64,000 nucleotides of DNA from Anastrepha obliqua (taxonomy: Eukaryota > Arthropoda > Insecta > Diptera > Tephritidae). The notes beneath the pieces were generated by a model. The model saw nothing but the letters and a program-made list of their open reading frames with translations. It was not told the DNA's origin and searched no databases. The position numbers and the translations under genes are program-made. The stretch lies in NCBI RefSeq assembly GCF_027943255.1, contig NC_072894.1, positions 79,585,601 through 79,649,600 on the forward strand, given 5' to 3'. Below, in pieces: positions 1-10,789 of the stretch (position 1 is its first letter; each line of letters begins with the position of its first letter).

Positions 1-1183
1 ATAGAAATCCAATTCAAAATATATCTTGCCTGACTTATTTGGCATGCAAACACTTTCCCTACACTTCACTTCGACAAACCACATGCGTGCCCGCAGAGCA
101 AACTATCTGTCTAGCGTAGCCAGGGCCCGCTATGCCCCTTAGAGTGCTGGGAGGTAATTGTCACATCTGATTTTATGCAAATAAACAATTGTGGTTTTCC
201 CAGTTGGGTGTCTATCATAACATGTCATGGCCTGCAGTGTTTTCACCTACACAATGACCTCCTGGGGCTGCTCGAACAGGTGGCAAATTGAAGAAGAACA
301 AAAGAAATTGACATTTCTATCTTTCTGTTGCATATCAGACAGAACTACATTTAAGTATTTATAACTATGAGTGCATGGAGATTTTTTAGCTGAACTCTTT
401 TCAGCATTTTAGTATAAAATTTATATATTTATATGTAATACAGATTCCGTTGACGCCGAGTTTTATTATGCTTGATAGGTTATGTGACGTAGATATGCAT
501 GTCTGTGTATTATTTGCACTAATTATTTGTATAGATATAAGGGTATATTGACCTCTCTGAATTTATTAATTTATTTTGATGATACGATATCCTCGGGTAG
601 TTATTAAGAAAACCTAAAACTTTTGTAGCGATGTTATCGCGGGTATTTATTCTTACATTGTCATTCTTTCGCTTTTAAGAATTTAAAAGGGCACTGCAGG
701 GATGTGTTAGCTTGGAATAAACATAATATTCAAATATTCAAACAATTCTAATAATAATAGGCTGAGTTGAACGACCGATGTTTCCATTATAATATCCGTA
801 CTTTTATTTATTTCACGTTACGCAGCTACGAGATATACGGATTTATATTGAAAGACGTCGCGGAATTTCCAAAAATCATATATATTTTGCAAATGAGCCC
901 ACACGTTTGTAGAAACATTTTAATGACAATTTAAGTAAGCCAGATTCTCTTTAAGTCTTCTATGCAAATCTAAATCTAAATCTTAACGACATATGTATCT
1001 ACGTTAAGATATAGGGCATCATGGCTCAAAAACCATAAAATTTGTTTTTCTAAATCGTTTGCTGACCTTTGGAAACGCAGGAAAATTGAGATTAAATTAT
1101 ATATTGCATTAAGTCCAGGGTTTAAAAGCAGCATCGCCCAAGCAAAGATACCAAATACTGTGGGCACTATGGAGGAAAATGAA
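1..1183. other. AT-rich non-coding stretch
   Basis: I see no coding region, RNA gene or recognisable repeat here. The short open frames have no domain-like composition. Confidence 0.5.
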
Positions 1184-1450
1184 AGGTTCTGCAAGTATGC
1201 CACTAGGCCCTGAACCCTTTCTAGGTGTCAATTTCACATCGATTCAACTATGGATTGACGACTTCATGAGGTTTGCCCGTAGAGGATGTTGGTCTGAGTT
1301 GAACTCGTCCAGAGTAGCCAAGTGCTTTGTGAAAGAACCAAACAGGAACAGAGCGACCTTTTTCCTAAAACTCAGCAGAAAGGACCTGAGAGTACTGGTG
1401 GGTGTAACCACAGGGCACAACGCCTCACAAATCTTATCTTATCTAATTTA
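1184..1450 (+). pseudogene. LINE ORF2 fragment, RNase H C-terminal part
   Basis: This is a short relic of a non-LTR retrotransposon. Its frame (SMPLGPEPFLG, then IQLWIDDF and RKDLRVLVGVTTGHNA) matches, with scattered changes, the segment just after the RNase H domain of the LINE at 37.2-39.0 kb in this window. At the point where that copy continues into its C-terminal Cys/His region, this copy jumps directly to an ATCTT/ATCTA-type tail at 1431-1450, equivalent to the AATCT repeats that end the other copy. It is therefore 5'-truncated and internally deleted. Family assignment (Jockey/I-like, with an ORF2 RNase H) is by motif; the copy is certainly inactive. Confidence 0.75.
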
Positions 1451-1759
1451 ATAGGGGAAAATAAGAAATATTCATCTAAAAAATGGTTATCTTGGGACAC
1501 TTTCGGCAATACTTTTATTATAAATTCCTACATACATAAAATTAATCAGAATATGAATTAAAAAAAGCAGCATGGTTCGGAAAATTTACTAAGTAGCAAA
1601 ATTTAAAGTGAAGGCCATTTTCGAAAATAGTCCTTTACTGTATCTAATGCTCATTTCTTTAACACTACTAAAGCTAAGACAATACTAGCTTGTCCAAGAG
1701 AGGTCCACGGTTCGATATGAGAGGTCATTGCTACTAGCCCACATTTTTTTTTTTTTTGG
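1451..1759. other. AT-rich non-coding stretch
   Basis: No gene or clear repeat is seen. It ends in a run of T at about 1745-1758, next to the mariner remnant. Confidence 0.4.
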
Positions 1760-2930
1760 TTATGTTGGCGCCCTCTTTATATGAACGTACGTGAAGTTTC
1801 ATTTCAATAGATTGATCTGTCAATTCACTCTTTGATTACAAGTCATTGAGTACCGACGTGTCACAGTATTTTTCACAATGAAAAAAATCAAGTATCGTGC
1901 GGTGATTGAATTTTTATTTTTGGAAGGTTGCAAGTAAGAAAATTTATGACCGAATGTTGAAAGTTTACGTATGAGGACATTTCATCATCAATTAATACAG
2001 TATAAAGATGGGTCGCTGTATTTAAATGTGGTTGTACAAGCCTCGAAGACGATCCACTGTACAGACGTCCAAAAACAGCAACGACATCAGAAATTGTAGA
2101 AAAAAATAGAAGAAATCGTATTGGAAAATCGTTAAGTGACTGAAAGAGATTTAGTAGATTTAGTGACTGAAAGAGAGGTAAAGTTGGCATCACATTGGGC
2201 AGTGTAAGCAATACGTTGACTGAGGTATTGGGTTTCAGACAGCTCTGTGCGCAATGGATGCCGCATTTGCTAGCAATGGAACGAAAACGCATGCGAATGC
2301 GACTGCCCCAGAAATATCTAAAGTGTTTTTGAAAGGACAAAGAGAATTTTGTGCATAGATTCATTACTACGAATGAGACTTTGGTCTATCACCATGATTC
2401 TAAATCAAAATCGGAGGCTAAAGTGTGGTGTCAAACTGGTTCTTCGACACCGAAACGAGTTCGCGTCCAGAAATCGACCAAGAAAATGGACATCAGTTTT
2501 TTGAGATGCGAAAATAATTTTTTTTCTGGATTCCCTACAAATTGGTAAAATAATAAATTCTGCATATTATTGTAATCTTTCAGACCAGCTCAAAGAAAAA
2601 ATTCGTGAAAAAGACCCAATTTGCAAAAAAAAAGAAATATTTTTCATCAGGGCAATGCATCGTGTCACAAGAGAATTTGTTAGAGCCTTCCCCGTGTTCA
2701 CCAGATTCGGATCCTGGCGACTTCCGTATGTTGTCAGATCTGAAAAATTCATGCGTTTACAGCATTTTTCATCAAATGAAAAGATTGATTGATCACTTCA
2801 GGGATGGAATTCATGAATTGAAATCTCATTGCAACAAGTGTTCTGCTGTTCAGGGAGACCATACTGAATAATAATAAGCATTTGAAACCATAACGTTGTG
2901 CTTTTCTTAGCGAACTTATTGAACAACCTA
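1760..2930 (+). mobile_element. decayed mariner transposon
   Basis: A roughly 1.2 kb Tc1/mariner-superfamily DNA transposon carrying one broken transposase frame. The right terminal inverted repeat is readable: reversed, 2911-2930 begins TAGGTTGTTCAATAAG, a typical mariner end. The left repeat is not recognisable; its start is set from the conserved-looking 5' untranslated stretch. Mariner moves by cut and paste into TA; here the target bases cannot be confirmed on the left. Confidence 0.8.
1878..2871 (+). pseudogene. mariner transposase pseudogene
   Basis: The encoded protein was a DDE/D mariner transposase. The start codon at 1878 opens MKKIKYRAVIEFLFLEG, the usual mariner N-terminus. A helix-turn-helix region with CGCTSLEDDP and RRPKTATTSEIVEK follows in other frames. 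The catalytic-domain C-terminus (SDQLKEKIREKDP, PCSPDSDPGDFRMLSDLK, ending in VQGDHTE and two stops) lies at 2580-2871. Normal length is about 345 residues. Multiple frameshifts and in-frame stops break it, the first within 20 codons, and the HQDNARPH and PYSPDLAPSDY motifs are damaged, so it cannot make an active enzyme. It resembles irritans/mellifera-type mariners. Confidence 0.85.
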
Positions 2931-4084
2931 GTAGTGTAATGCTTTGGCGTTCAAAATGTATTTACCTTCATACTCTTAAAAATAATTTTATCCAAAGTAC
3001 CGAGAAACTTGGTATAAAATTCCGAAACTTATAAAGATAAGATTTCAAAATATACAGCAGCAATCTTACAATCATGACTCATATGGAACTCTCTTCATTT
3101 GATGCCACGTTCCTGATATAACAATTTTAGTGGCCAATATTCTTATTGAAAACAGTTGACTGAGTCAAATAAATTACGCCTACTAATTTCATTTAACTCA
3201 TCACTCTAAAAAGCGCAATTTAAATTCACTCTATATTTCTTTTATTCTAGATGACATTGAGATTTGGATTTCACATCGAGCACTGTGCCAAATACGCTCT
3301 GACCCACTGTATACCATAAGTATATGTATACTTATGTCTTATGTCTTATAAGGCAAAGTGCAAAAAGACTCATGTAAAGGATTAACTTCACGGGGATTAC
3401 CCCGATTTGTAAGTAGTTTTATTCTTTTGAAAGAATAAAAATCCGGAGAAGGGGATAATTAGAAGTAGCCTATAAAAGGGACATGACAATACGCATATTC
3501 GTAGAAGAAAGTCATCACTTGTGGCTATTAAATCAAAATCGAATCAATCGATTGAAATAATCCTCCCTTGCAGTTAAGCTCTGAAATGTTTACTTTCAGT
3601 CTGTATCGGAAAAATTAATTAAAAAATAAAATGACACTTTTTCAGAAACAAAGCTATTTCTGTATGTATGCGCTGTGTGCCAGATGTGCTGAGCTGTGGG
3701 AATAGGCAAAGCAAACATGAGAAAAACTGTGATCGCTTATCTGTCCATTTGCGCTTACTGCTTTTTCGTTTTTTGCGTTTGGCTATGCTACGCAATTTTG
3801 GTTTTTGCCTTTCTACTCAGCTGATTGTATCTTACGTATTAGCATTATAAGAGAAACATTTTTCGACAAAACTCTGTCTGCTGATTTATTGTTGTGTTGT
3901 TACAAACAAGGACATTTCGCGATATTAAAAAATATCGACCATCGCATACATAATAATAAAGACCTAAGGGCTCACGTGCCATTAGCGTCAGAGCTATTAG
4001 TTTCATCTCAAAACAACTTAAAACAAATCATGAAGGGATTCCGATTTAAGTATTGAAAAATAAATTGGTGCAGATCAAGAACTG
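2931..4084. other. AT-rich non-coding stretch
   Basis: No gene recognised. A 22-bp near-perfect palindrome lies at 3315-3336. The open frames at 3668-4056 show no recognisable protein features. Confidence 0.45.
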
Positions 4085-4345
4085 GCGCTTACACTCTTGG
4101 TTGTGGTGTGCGTCTTCATGTTGTTCTACAAATGGAGGGACCTTCAGTTTCAAGCCTATTTTTTATTAAGAGCTTTTATATGGCAGAAATAGACTCGGAG
4201 GTTTGCCATTGCCTGCCGAGGGGCGACCGCTATTAGAAAAAACCTTTTCTTAATTTTGATGTTTCACCAAGATTTGAACCTACATTCTCTCAGAATTCCG
4301 AATGGTTGTTACGCGCTAACCCCTTCGGCTACGGCGGCCGCCGTT
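4085..4345 (-). mobile_element. tRNA-derived SINE, near full length
   Basis: Read on the minus strand, this begins with a tRNA-like head (CCGTAGCCGAAGGGGTTAGC), an internal B-box-like AGGTTCAAATCTTGG, the family core AAAAGG.TTTTTTCTAATAGCGGTCGCCCCTCGG and the 3' part with CCATTTGTAGAACAACATGAAG and CACACCACAA. The same modules in the same order recur at 14.1, 27.0, 33.2-34.1, 45.5 and 48.5 kb. It encodes no protein; such elements are transcribed by RNA polymerase III and moved by LINE enzymes. Confidence 0.75.
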
Positions 4346-4480
4346 AAGTGAATTTCTGCCTAGAAAAAGCCATTCCCCGGTTCGGAGGCAGCATAAAACC
4401 ATTTGTGGAAAAACATCAAGACACACACCATAAATAGGAGGAGGATTTCGGCCACACCCTAAGCAATAAGTGTAAATGCT
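4346..4480 (+). mobile_element. SINE 3' half, head-to-head with the minus-strand copy
   Basis: The plus strand carries only the distal part of the same SINE family: TTTCTGCCTAGAAAAAGCC, then CCATTTGTGGAAAAACATC, CACACACCATAAATAGGAGG and TCGGCCACACC. It abuts the 5' end of the full copy on the other strand, so the pair forms an inverted repeat. Confidence 0.7.
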
Positions 4481-4489
4481 AATTACGTT

Positions 4490-4540
4490 TTTACATATAT
4501 ATGTATATATATAATACTTATATATATATATGTAAGCCAA
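4490..4540. repeat. AT/TA-rich simple repeat
   Basis: Alternating TA and TATG runs follow the SINE 3' end and probably grew from its tail. Confidence 0.6.
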
Positions 4541-5400
4541 GAAATGTAACTTTTGATTGTCTATTCGATTTGCTTTCTCGGTAGATAGCCAATTTTTTGC
4601 TTTTGGCTTGCTCTTAACTTTTTTCTAATGAGCTGAAAAGATAATTTTTTTTCTTCTACCTTTGTGTCGATAGTTTGACGATTTTATCGCGAGTTTTTTA
4701 ATGAGAACAGCATCGATGCTTTCGGTTGGACATCATACCCTTAAAAATTAGTGCACTGTGCGATGGACAAATGTAAAAAGTTTGCATTTATTTCTTGAAT
4801 TATATGCACCCAAATACAGCACTAATTTAGTCACACAAAACTTAATTAAATTAAAACACATAAAATTGGTGCTTGAATTTTTTGAACTCCTATATTTGGT
4901 ATAACCAAAACTTTATACATTTACGAGGGCGTACAATTATATTTTGCAATGTGTAGTAGAAAGATCTTCAATAGCTGGGTTGTTAACAGAATAAAAGCCA
5001 TTTGACTGTTTTTGTTTGCTCACGCTACTGAAACCGTCACGCCCCTTTCTTCGATTGAAAAACAAAAAAGTTGCTTAGCACAAGTTGTTAAAGAAGATAT
5101 ATCGGAAATAAAGATAAAGATGTTAAATAAGATATATCGCAAATAAGAAGATAAATCGCAAACTATTCTATCTAACTATCGAGCTGTAGGCCCTGGCAGC
5201 TAGTACTCGTTCTTGTATTAGTTTTAGTATTATATATTAATTCTAATAAATAAATAAACAAAATCTTAATTTTTTTTAGCTTTAGTTCTGAGACTACGAC
5301 GCCCATTTCTATGGGTTTGCATTTATTGGTTCAGCAAAAATCTTCTCGAATAACCACTTTCACTGGGTGGATATTCGACCAGAAAGCGCAATAATATTTA
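4541..5400. other. AT-rich non-coding stretch
   Basis: No gene or recognisable element seen. Confidence 0.45.
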
Positions 5401-5952
5401 TATAGGGTTTTTCAGTAAGAGCGCTTCAACTTTTGAACTTTTTTGAATAAAACACAAACTGTTTGACTTTTTCAACTAATTTTTTTTTTATATTATCGAG
5501 TTTGAACATATACATTTAAGTATGAAATTCGATTTCTTTTGCATGACCACCGCGTGCACGTTTTACGAAGTCCAATCGTTGAACCCAATTTTCGACCACT
5601 CTTTTGCATAAATCGGCCGAAATTCCAGCAATTTCGCGTTCAATATTGGCTCTGAGCTCACAAATCGTCGCCGGCTTGTTACTGTAGACCAATGACTTCA
5701 CATAACCCCAAAACGGGACGGCTTGTTAAATGGACCGTAAAATGGCCGTAATGCTCTTAAAGTAGCAGGAACAGAACGATTATTTTCATAAAAAATTTGC
5801 ACGATTTGCAATCGTTGCTCAAGTGTGTAGCGTTCCATGATGAAATGTATACTAATGAAGTTTACAAATGACAAGCGAAAAATAAAAAATATTGCGTCGT
5901 TCGCCCTCCCTATCGGAAAAAAGTTGAAGCGCACCAATTGAAAAACCCTATA
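5401..5952 (-). mobile_element. internally deleted mariner-like element with intact ends
   Basis: The two ends are inverted copies: left TATAGGGTTTTTCAGTAAGA..GCGCTTCAAC, right (reversed) TATAGGGTTTTTCAATTGGT..GCGCTTCAAC, each at a TA. Between them only about 550 bp remain, against about 1.3 kb for an autonomous element. This is the structure expected of a non-autonomous deletion derivative that a full-length relative could still move. Confidence 0.85.
5516..5837 (-). pseudogene. fused N- and C-terminal remnants of a mariner-like transposase
   Basis: On the minus strand the frame starts MERYTLEQRLQIVQIFYENN, an N-terminal helix-turn-helix of the DUF4817 type, and runs to about FYGPFNKPS. A large deletion, with a stop at the join, then brings in the C-terminus beginning SLVYSNKPATICELRANIER and ending RGGHAKEIEFHT. 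The whole catalytic DDD core is absent, so the product could at most bind DNA. Sequence on either side of the join is well preserved. Confidence 0.85.
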
Positions 5953-8282
5953 TTATTTGCTAAAACACGTTTTTTGAAACTTTTATAAAAATAGTGCGTA
6001 TATGAACTTTTTGCAATAAGTCCAAAACATTTTGGTTGATTGGTATTTTACACTAATTAATTTACCCTCTAATGCACAAACTTAAACCGAATAAATCTCA
6101 TTAAGCGTAGACAATTGCCTGACTTTTTGTAATTGATGAGACTTGACTTAGCGCACTTAGCAAAAGTTTGCAACAATTTCTAAGGGTAGTTTCAAAAGAC
6201 GAATTATACTAATTCTATGCTACCAGAAAGTTCTACCTCAATCAACTCAGTGTCATATACTATAATGAAGAGCTTACCAGACAATAACAATTAATCACTT
6301 TGTACGAGTAAAAGCGTTCACTTACCTGAAAATATAAAAAGAGGAAATAATATTATATATTTTAATTATATATTTAATTGTATTTCATATAGCAAGAAAA
6401 TCAAATATAAAGGCTAGTGTATAACTAATTGAAATTAGACTGTTTTACATTTTTTTTTTTTCACAAGCAAACTTGCGATAGGTACTGAAATCTTACAAAC
6501 GTGTAAGTAAATAAATATTATTGTTAGAAAAAGCATCAAATATTATTTACAAATTTGTTATTAATTCCTTTTTAGGAGATTACGGCGTTGACTTTTACAT
6601 TTTGCGCCCAATAATGAAACACAGTGAAATAATACTGAAAATGGCTTTACTATTCTTCAAAATATTCTCTTTGGAAGTCAATATGATACTGCATTCGCTT
6701 GAACTAAAACACTTTTGCCACTCAGAAGGGGGCACCTCCAAAACGAGTTATTCAACAGTTTCTCCAAGGGGTTGAAAATCGTTGACCTTGCATTTTATTT
6801 TTGATGTTCGCGAAAGTAAAGAAATTAGTAGGCTCAAAATTAGGGTGCAAGTCTGTAAGGCGGATGCTCCATTACTTGCATCTTATGAGTGTTGAAAAAC
6901 TCTTTTGTGTGAAAGAGCTTTGTGAGAGCTCGCATTGTCTTGATAAGGACAAGCAGTCTTCAGCTGTTGATTTTCCTTAATTCTCTGAAAACTTCACATA
7001 AGCAAGTGGTTATGTACCACTCAGAATTGAGTGTTTTAAGTAACCGAAGTTTTGCTTTATTGTATCCTCTTGCACTTTATTTATAATTACTTTAAGGTTT
7101 TTACCACAGTGCTCCGTAAACGTACCGTTTTTTGACTGTAGTCTTAGTACCCATGTGCCCCAAACCCCGAGAAGCGAAATTTTATTTTATAAATTCACCT
7201 AAGATTTGTATCCCATAACCAATTGAAGTCTTGGCGATTTAAGTTTTGTTTGAGAAACTCTATTTCCTTTATGCTTCTTCCAGGTGAGCCTTCTATGTTG
7301 AGTTAAGCCAAACGATATTTGTCTTGGAATTTGTGTAGAGTTCGGACAAACACCTAACAAAAGTGTATGCACTAAATATTCATTTCTTTTTATACCGAGA
7401 AAAAAAATCAATTCTATCGGAGAAAAATTTACGATGTTAGGAGTATTTGAGTGACCGGGTCTTGGCGGGTACCTGTACTAGCTCGGTAGCGGTGCGTTTT
7501 TATGAAAGTTGACCTTTTTGAAGTCCCTGTATACCATAACTCAAAATCTACTGGAATAAACGTCTTGAAATTTTGCACAGCACTTCTTCCCATAATTCGC
7601 CAGGTATACCTTGGAGCTTTTTTGTTGTTGTTTTTAATACTTATTAGCATTAAAATAAGGAATTTGCGATTTTGTTTTAGTGAAAATCGAGTTTTCAAGT
7701 TCCACGAGCTATGAAAAATTAAGAAATCGGAGGCATCTCCTTTAACAATTTGCAGCTTGGTTTGTTTTTCGTTTTTTGATTCTGGTGGGAGCTATGATGA
7801 AAATCCCAAAACAACAACGTTTTATAAATACAATAACTTTTTTTTTCTAGGCGGTCAGTTTCCAATAGTTTGCAATGGAAATTTTGGAAATTGACTGCAT
7901 TAACTTACTAACCTCACCGAATTAACCTCCGCAACTTGATTTGAATGCCACTGCCAGAATATTCGTATAGGTTTTGAAGCCCTCACTAAAGCTCGAACAA
8001 CGAAAAACCACTTTTGCAAACTACTGGCCAGATTCAAAAGGAAGTCTTGTCAATGGTGATCAAAAGAGGATTTATTTCGAAAGTTTAAAATGCTGTTTAA
8101 TCAGATGATAATTCAATGTACAATAACCTGTTAGAAATTCTGTGATGGTTTTAAATTATTCTTATTTAATTCTATATAAAGCTACCTAGTATTGATTTTA
8201 ATTGCAATAAAAACGATAGATTGTTGCTGTATGAGCTTCTTTATCTTTTCTCTACCTCCTGAATATGAGAGTATAAATTAAA
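5953..8282. other. long non-coding stretch
   Basis: No gene recognised. The segment 7430-7740 is less AT-rich and has overlapping open frames on both strands, but no motif I can name; it could be an unclassified repeat. Nothing else stands out. Confidence 0.4.
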
Positions 8283-8610
8283 CATTCCTACACCACAAAA
8301 TGTGTCTGGGCCTATTAATGGGGAGGCCGCCTCTTTACTGTCTAATTTATCTGCCTTTGTATTCCCAGTAATTCCTGTGTGCCCTGGAACTTATAGGATA
8401 CGCACCTGATTGTTCTGACGTAAGATATTCAGCTTATGAAGACATTCCAGCGCCAGTTTTGATGTGACTTGGAAGAAGTTGAGTGCCTTGTTTGCCACCT
8501 GGTTATCATTAAGGTTAGTTATGGATGCGTTCAAGGTTCAAGTGAGCGCTTTTCTTTCTATTGCCTAGCTTTCCGCTTGAAATACACTTGTATATCTGCC
8601 TAGCGCCTCT
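8283..8610 (-). pseudogene. LINE RNase H fragment
   Basis: On the minus strand a degraded RNase H domain reads VFQAES at about 8585, NLNDNQVANKAL at about 8505, VPGHTGITGNTKADKL at about 8370-8330, then SPLIGPDTFCGVG. These are the Glu, second Asp and GH..N..AD positions of the RNase H encoded at the end of ORF2 in Jockey/I-type LINEs; the Asp loop is altered and stops are present. The tail after GPDTF resembles the LINE at 37-39 kb (LGPEIFLG). Confidence 0.75.
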
Positions 8611-8889
8611 TCTTTGGGTATCTCTTCCTTGGTACGCAGACACCTGCCACTGCAGTTTGCTTGGTGAGGAATCCGCTCATGTACCATGTTATTATAATCT
8701 GGTTTCTCTTATATATTTTATTTCCCAGTTTAGTCTTGAAGTATTTGACAAAAATTTATATCGATATGATTATGTCCCATGACACTGAGATCTCAGAGCT
8801 TAGTTAGAAGGAATATCAAACTTCCTGTGATTTTGATGAACGCCTGAGCCAATAGTAGTTTTGGTGGTTCTTTAGTTGTAAATGTTAGT

Positions 8890-9290
8890 TAGGTTCGGTT
8901 TTTGTGGCAGTCGGCTTAGAGTAATCAACTCACTTAGACCATGTAGGTTCGCTGTGGAACCACTATGAAACACGGGAACCTTACTACTTACTTTTCATGG
9001 AACCAGTTAGTAAGATAGTCGTAGGATAGGTTTTATTCCAATACCGGATAGTTCTGTGAGAGAGTCAAAATAGTATTATCCTAAAAACCTTGCTCTACTC
9101 CTAGCCAAGGCCGGACAATTACAGAGGAAGTATTCTACTGTGTCTTCCTCTTCGTAGACTCTATAACTTCTGAAGTATTCATGCGAAAATATTCCTAGCC
9201 TAGAAGAGTGCCTACCTAACAGCCAATGACCGGTGATACAAGTCACGACGTTCGAGATGTTCTCTCTTGAGAGGCTAAGCAATTCTCCTG
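8890..9290 (-). pseudogene. LINE ORF2 C-terminus and 3' UTR
   Basis: Minus-strand frame 9282-9076 reads ITGHWLLGRHSSRLGIFSHEYF.. then EEEDTVEYFLCNCPALARSR, the Cys/His-rich end of a LINE ORF2 downstream of RNase H. The 3' region ends in a CCTAACTAAC-like sequence near 8890, comparable to the AACCTAACCTAA end of the LINE at 45.1 kb. Upstream domains are missing. Confidence 0.75.
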
Positions 9291-9422
9291 ATATTCTTTT
9301 ATCTATTTGCGGCGAAATTAGCCTGGTTGTACCACAAGTATTTTTTTCTCAGCATGCCATATTGGCCTTCTTTTTTTATTTGGCCTTCTATCTATATTTT
9401 TTTATCCTTAATTTGCAAGTAG

Positions 9423-9433
9423 GGATTCCAATA
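9423..9433. repeat. left target-site duplication of the RTE-like insertion
   Basis: GGATTCCAATA is repeated exactly at 10175-10185, immediately outside the LINE fragment between them. Confidence 0.9.
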
Positions 9434-10174
9434 AGTGGTGAACGAGGACAAAACGAAGTACCTCCTGTCTTCAAACAAACAGTCGGCGCACTCGCGTATC
9501 GGCACCCACGTCACTGTAGACAGTTATAATTTCGAGGTTGTAAAAGACTTCGTTTATTTAGGAACCAGCATTAACACCGATAACAATGTCAGCCTTGAAA
9601 TCCAACGTAGAATCTCTCTTGCCAACAAGTGCTACTTTGGACTAAGTAGGCAACTGAGCAGTAAAGTCCTCTCTCGACGAACAAAACTAACACTCTACAA
9701 GACTCTCATCATGCCCGTCCGGACGTATGGCGCAGAAGCTTGGACGATGACAACATCCGATGAAGCGACGCTTGGAGTGTTCGAGAGAAAGATTCTGCGT
9801 AAGATTTTTGGACCTTTGCACGTTGGCAACGGCGAATATCGCAGACGATGGAACGATGAGCTGTATGAGCTTTACGACGACATAGACATAGCGCAGCGAA
9901 TAAAGATCCAGCGGCTACGTTGGCTGGGTCATGTCGTCCGAATGGATACAAACGCTCCGGCTTTGAAAGTATTCGATGCGGTACCAGCTGGTGGTAGTAG
10001 AGGAAGAGGAAGGCCTCCTCTGCGTTGGAAAGATCAGGTGGAGAAGGACTTGGCTTCACTTGGTGTGTCCAATTGGCGCCGGTTAGCACGAGAAAGAAAC
10101 GACTGGCGCGCTTTGTTAAACTCGGCCAAAATCGCGTAAGCGGTTATCGCGCCAATTAAGAAGAAGAAGAAGAA
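9434..10174 (+). mobile_element. 5'-truncated RTE-like LINE insertion
   Basis: A 741-bp LINE insertion flanked by a perfect 11-bp duplication and ending in an (AAG)n tail (10158-10174). 5' truncation, target-site duplication and a simple-repeat tail are the marks of target-primed reverse transcription. The intact duplication and open frame suggest a recent insertion compared with the rest of the window. The same 3' terminus recurs as a 40-bp scrap at 27.58 kb. Confidence 0.9.
9435..10139 (+). CDS. reverse transcriptase C-terminal region (RTE-like LINE), partial
   Basis: A 235-codon uninterrupted frame holds the region after the RT catalytic palm. It has FVYLGTSINTDNNVSLEIQR (residues about 39-58), LYKTLIMPVRTYGAEAW (88-103), FERKILRKIFGP and RIKIQRLRWLGHVVRM, then a Gly/Arg-rich RGRGRPPLRWKDQVEKDL and the end NSAKIA. 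There is no native start: the frame begins at the truncation point, and the palm (YADD) and endonuclease are missing. The product therefore cannot reverse transcribe. It lacks stops and frameshifts, unlike nearly all its neighbours. I place it in the RTE clade by the overall C-terminal pattern; a related clade is possible. Confidence 0.88.
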   Translation: MVNEDKTKYLLSSNKQSAHSRIGTHVTVDSYNFEVVKDFVYLGTSINTDNNVSLEIQRRISLANKCYFGLSRQLSSKVLSRRTKLTLYKTLIMPVRTYGAEAWTMTTSDEATLGVFERKILRKIFGPLHVGNGEYRRRWNDELYELYDDIDIAQRIKIQRLRWLGHVVRMDTNAPALKVFDAVPAGGSRGRGRPPLRWKDQVEKDLASLGVSNWRRLARERNDWRALLNSAKIA

Positions 10175-10185
10175 GGATTCCAATA
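10175..10185. repeat. right target-site duplication of the RTE-like insertion
   Basis: Exact second copy of GGATTCCAATA directly after the AAG tail. Confidence 0.9.
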
Positions 10186-10789
10186 TTGTAAGTGTTAGTT
10201 AGAAATTAAAAAAAAAAAAATAAAATTCAGATCTAATAAAACTCTAAACAAGGCATATAAGCTAAATACCTTTTATAACGGCTTTAGTAAGTTGCTTACA
10301 TATTTATTAAGAAAAAACAATAATTGGCATTTTGCGGCACTTCCAACCTTAATTACTACACATCCAAATATAAACAACAAAAACACAAGAAAAGTGTGTC
10401 GCTGTTGCAAGCATGTTATTTTTGTTGACAACTCCTAATTTGTTGCTGTCTCTATAAAATCTTAAAATAAAATAAATAAATACTTCACTCAACTACGTCT
10501 GCTTTACGATTTTCCTCTGTGTGGCTTCGTGCCACTTTGGCCAGTCTATTTGCTTCGCTATCTGTCTACTTGTCTGTCTATTTGCCAGTTTCTCTAGTGT
10601 CTGTAAAGGCATCGTGTGCAGACAAGCGTGCAAATGTAATAAAATAGAAGCAAAATGAAATCGAGAAAACACAAAGTCTATTTTAAATTATCTAGGGCTT
10701 CTCTATAAGAATCAGCTGATTACAATTTACAGTGAGGGAAGCGTAAACATTTTTGTTATAGTTCAAATGCTTTCGGAGGCAATGTTCAG
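10186..10789. other. AT-rich non-coding stretch
   Basis: No gene or recognisable element seen. Confidence 0.45.

Noticed and set aside
3315..3336. 22-bp palindrome CATAAGTATA-TG-TATACTTATG as a regulatory site
   Set aside because: An isolated AT-rich palindrome without a nearby gene; expected by chance in such DNA.
7430..7740. A gene or named transposon in the GC-richer block
   Set aside because: Open frames exist on both strands but neither shows a recognisable motif, and I found no second copy or inverted ends.
9709..10089. 126-codon minus-strand frame
   Set aside because: It is antisense to the RTE-like RT.
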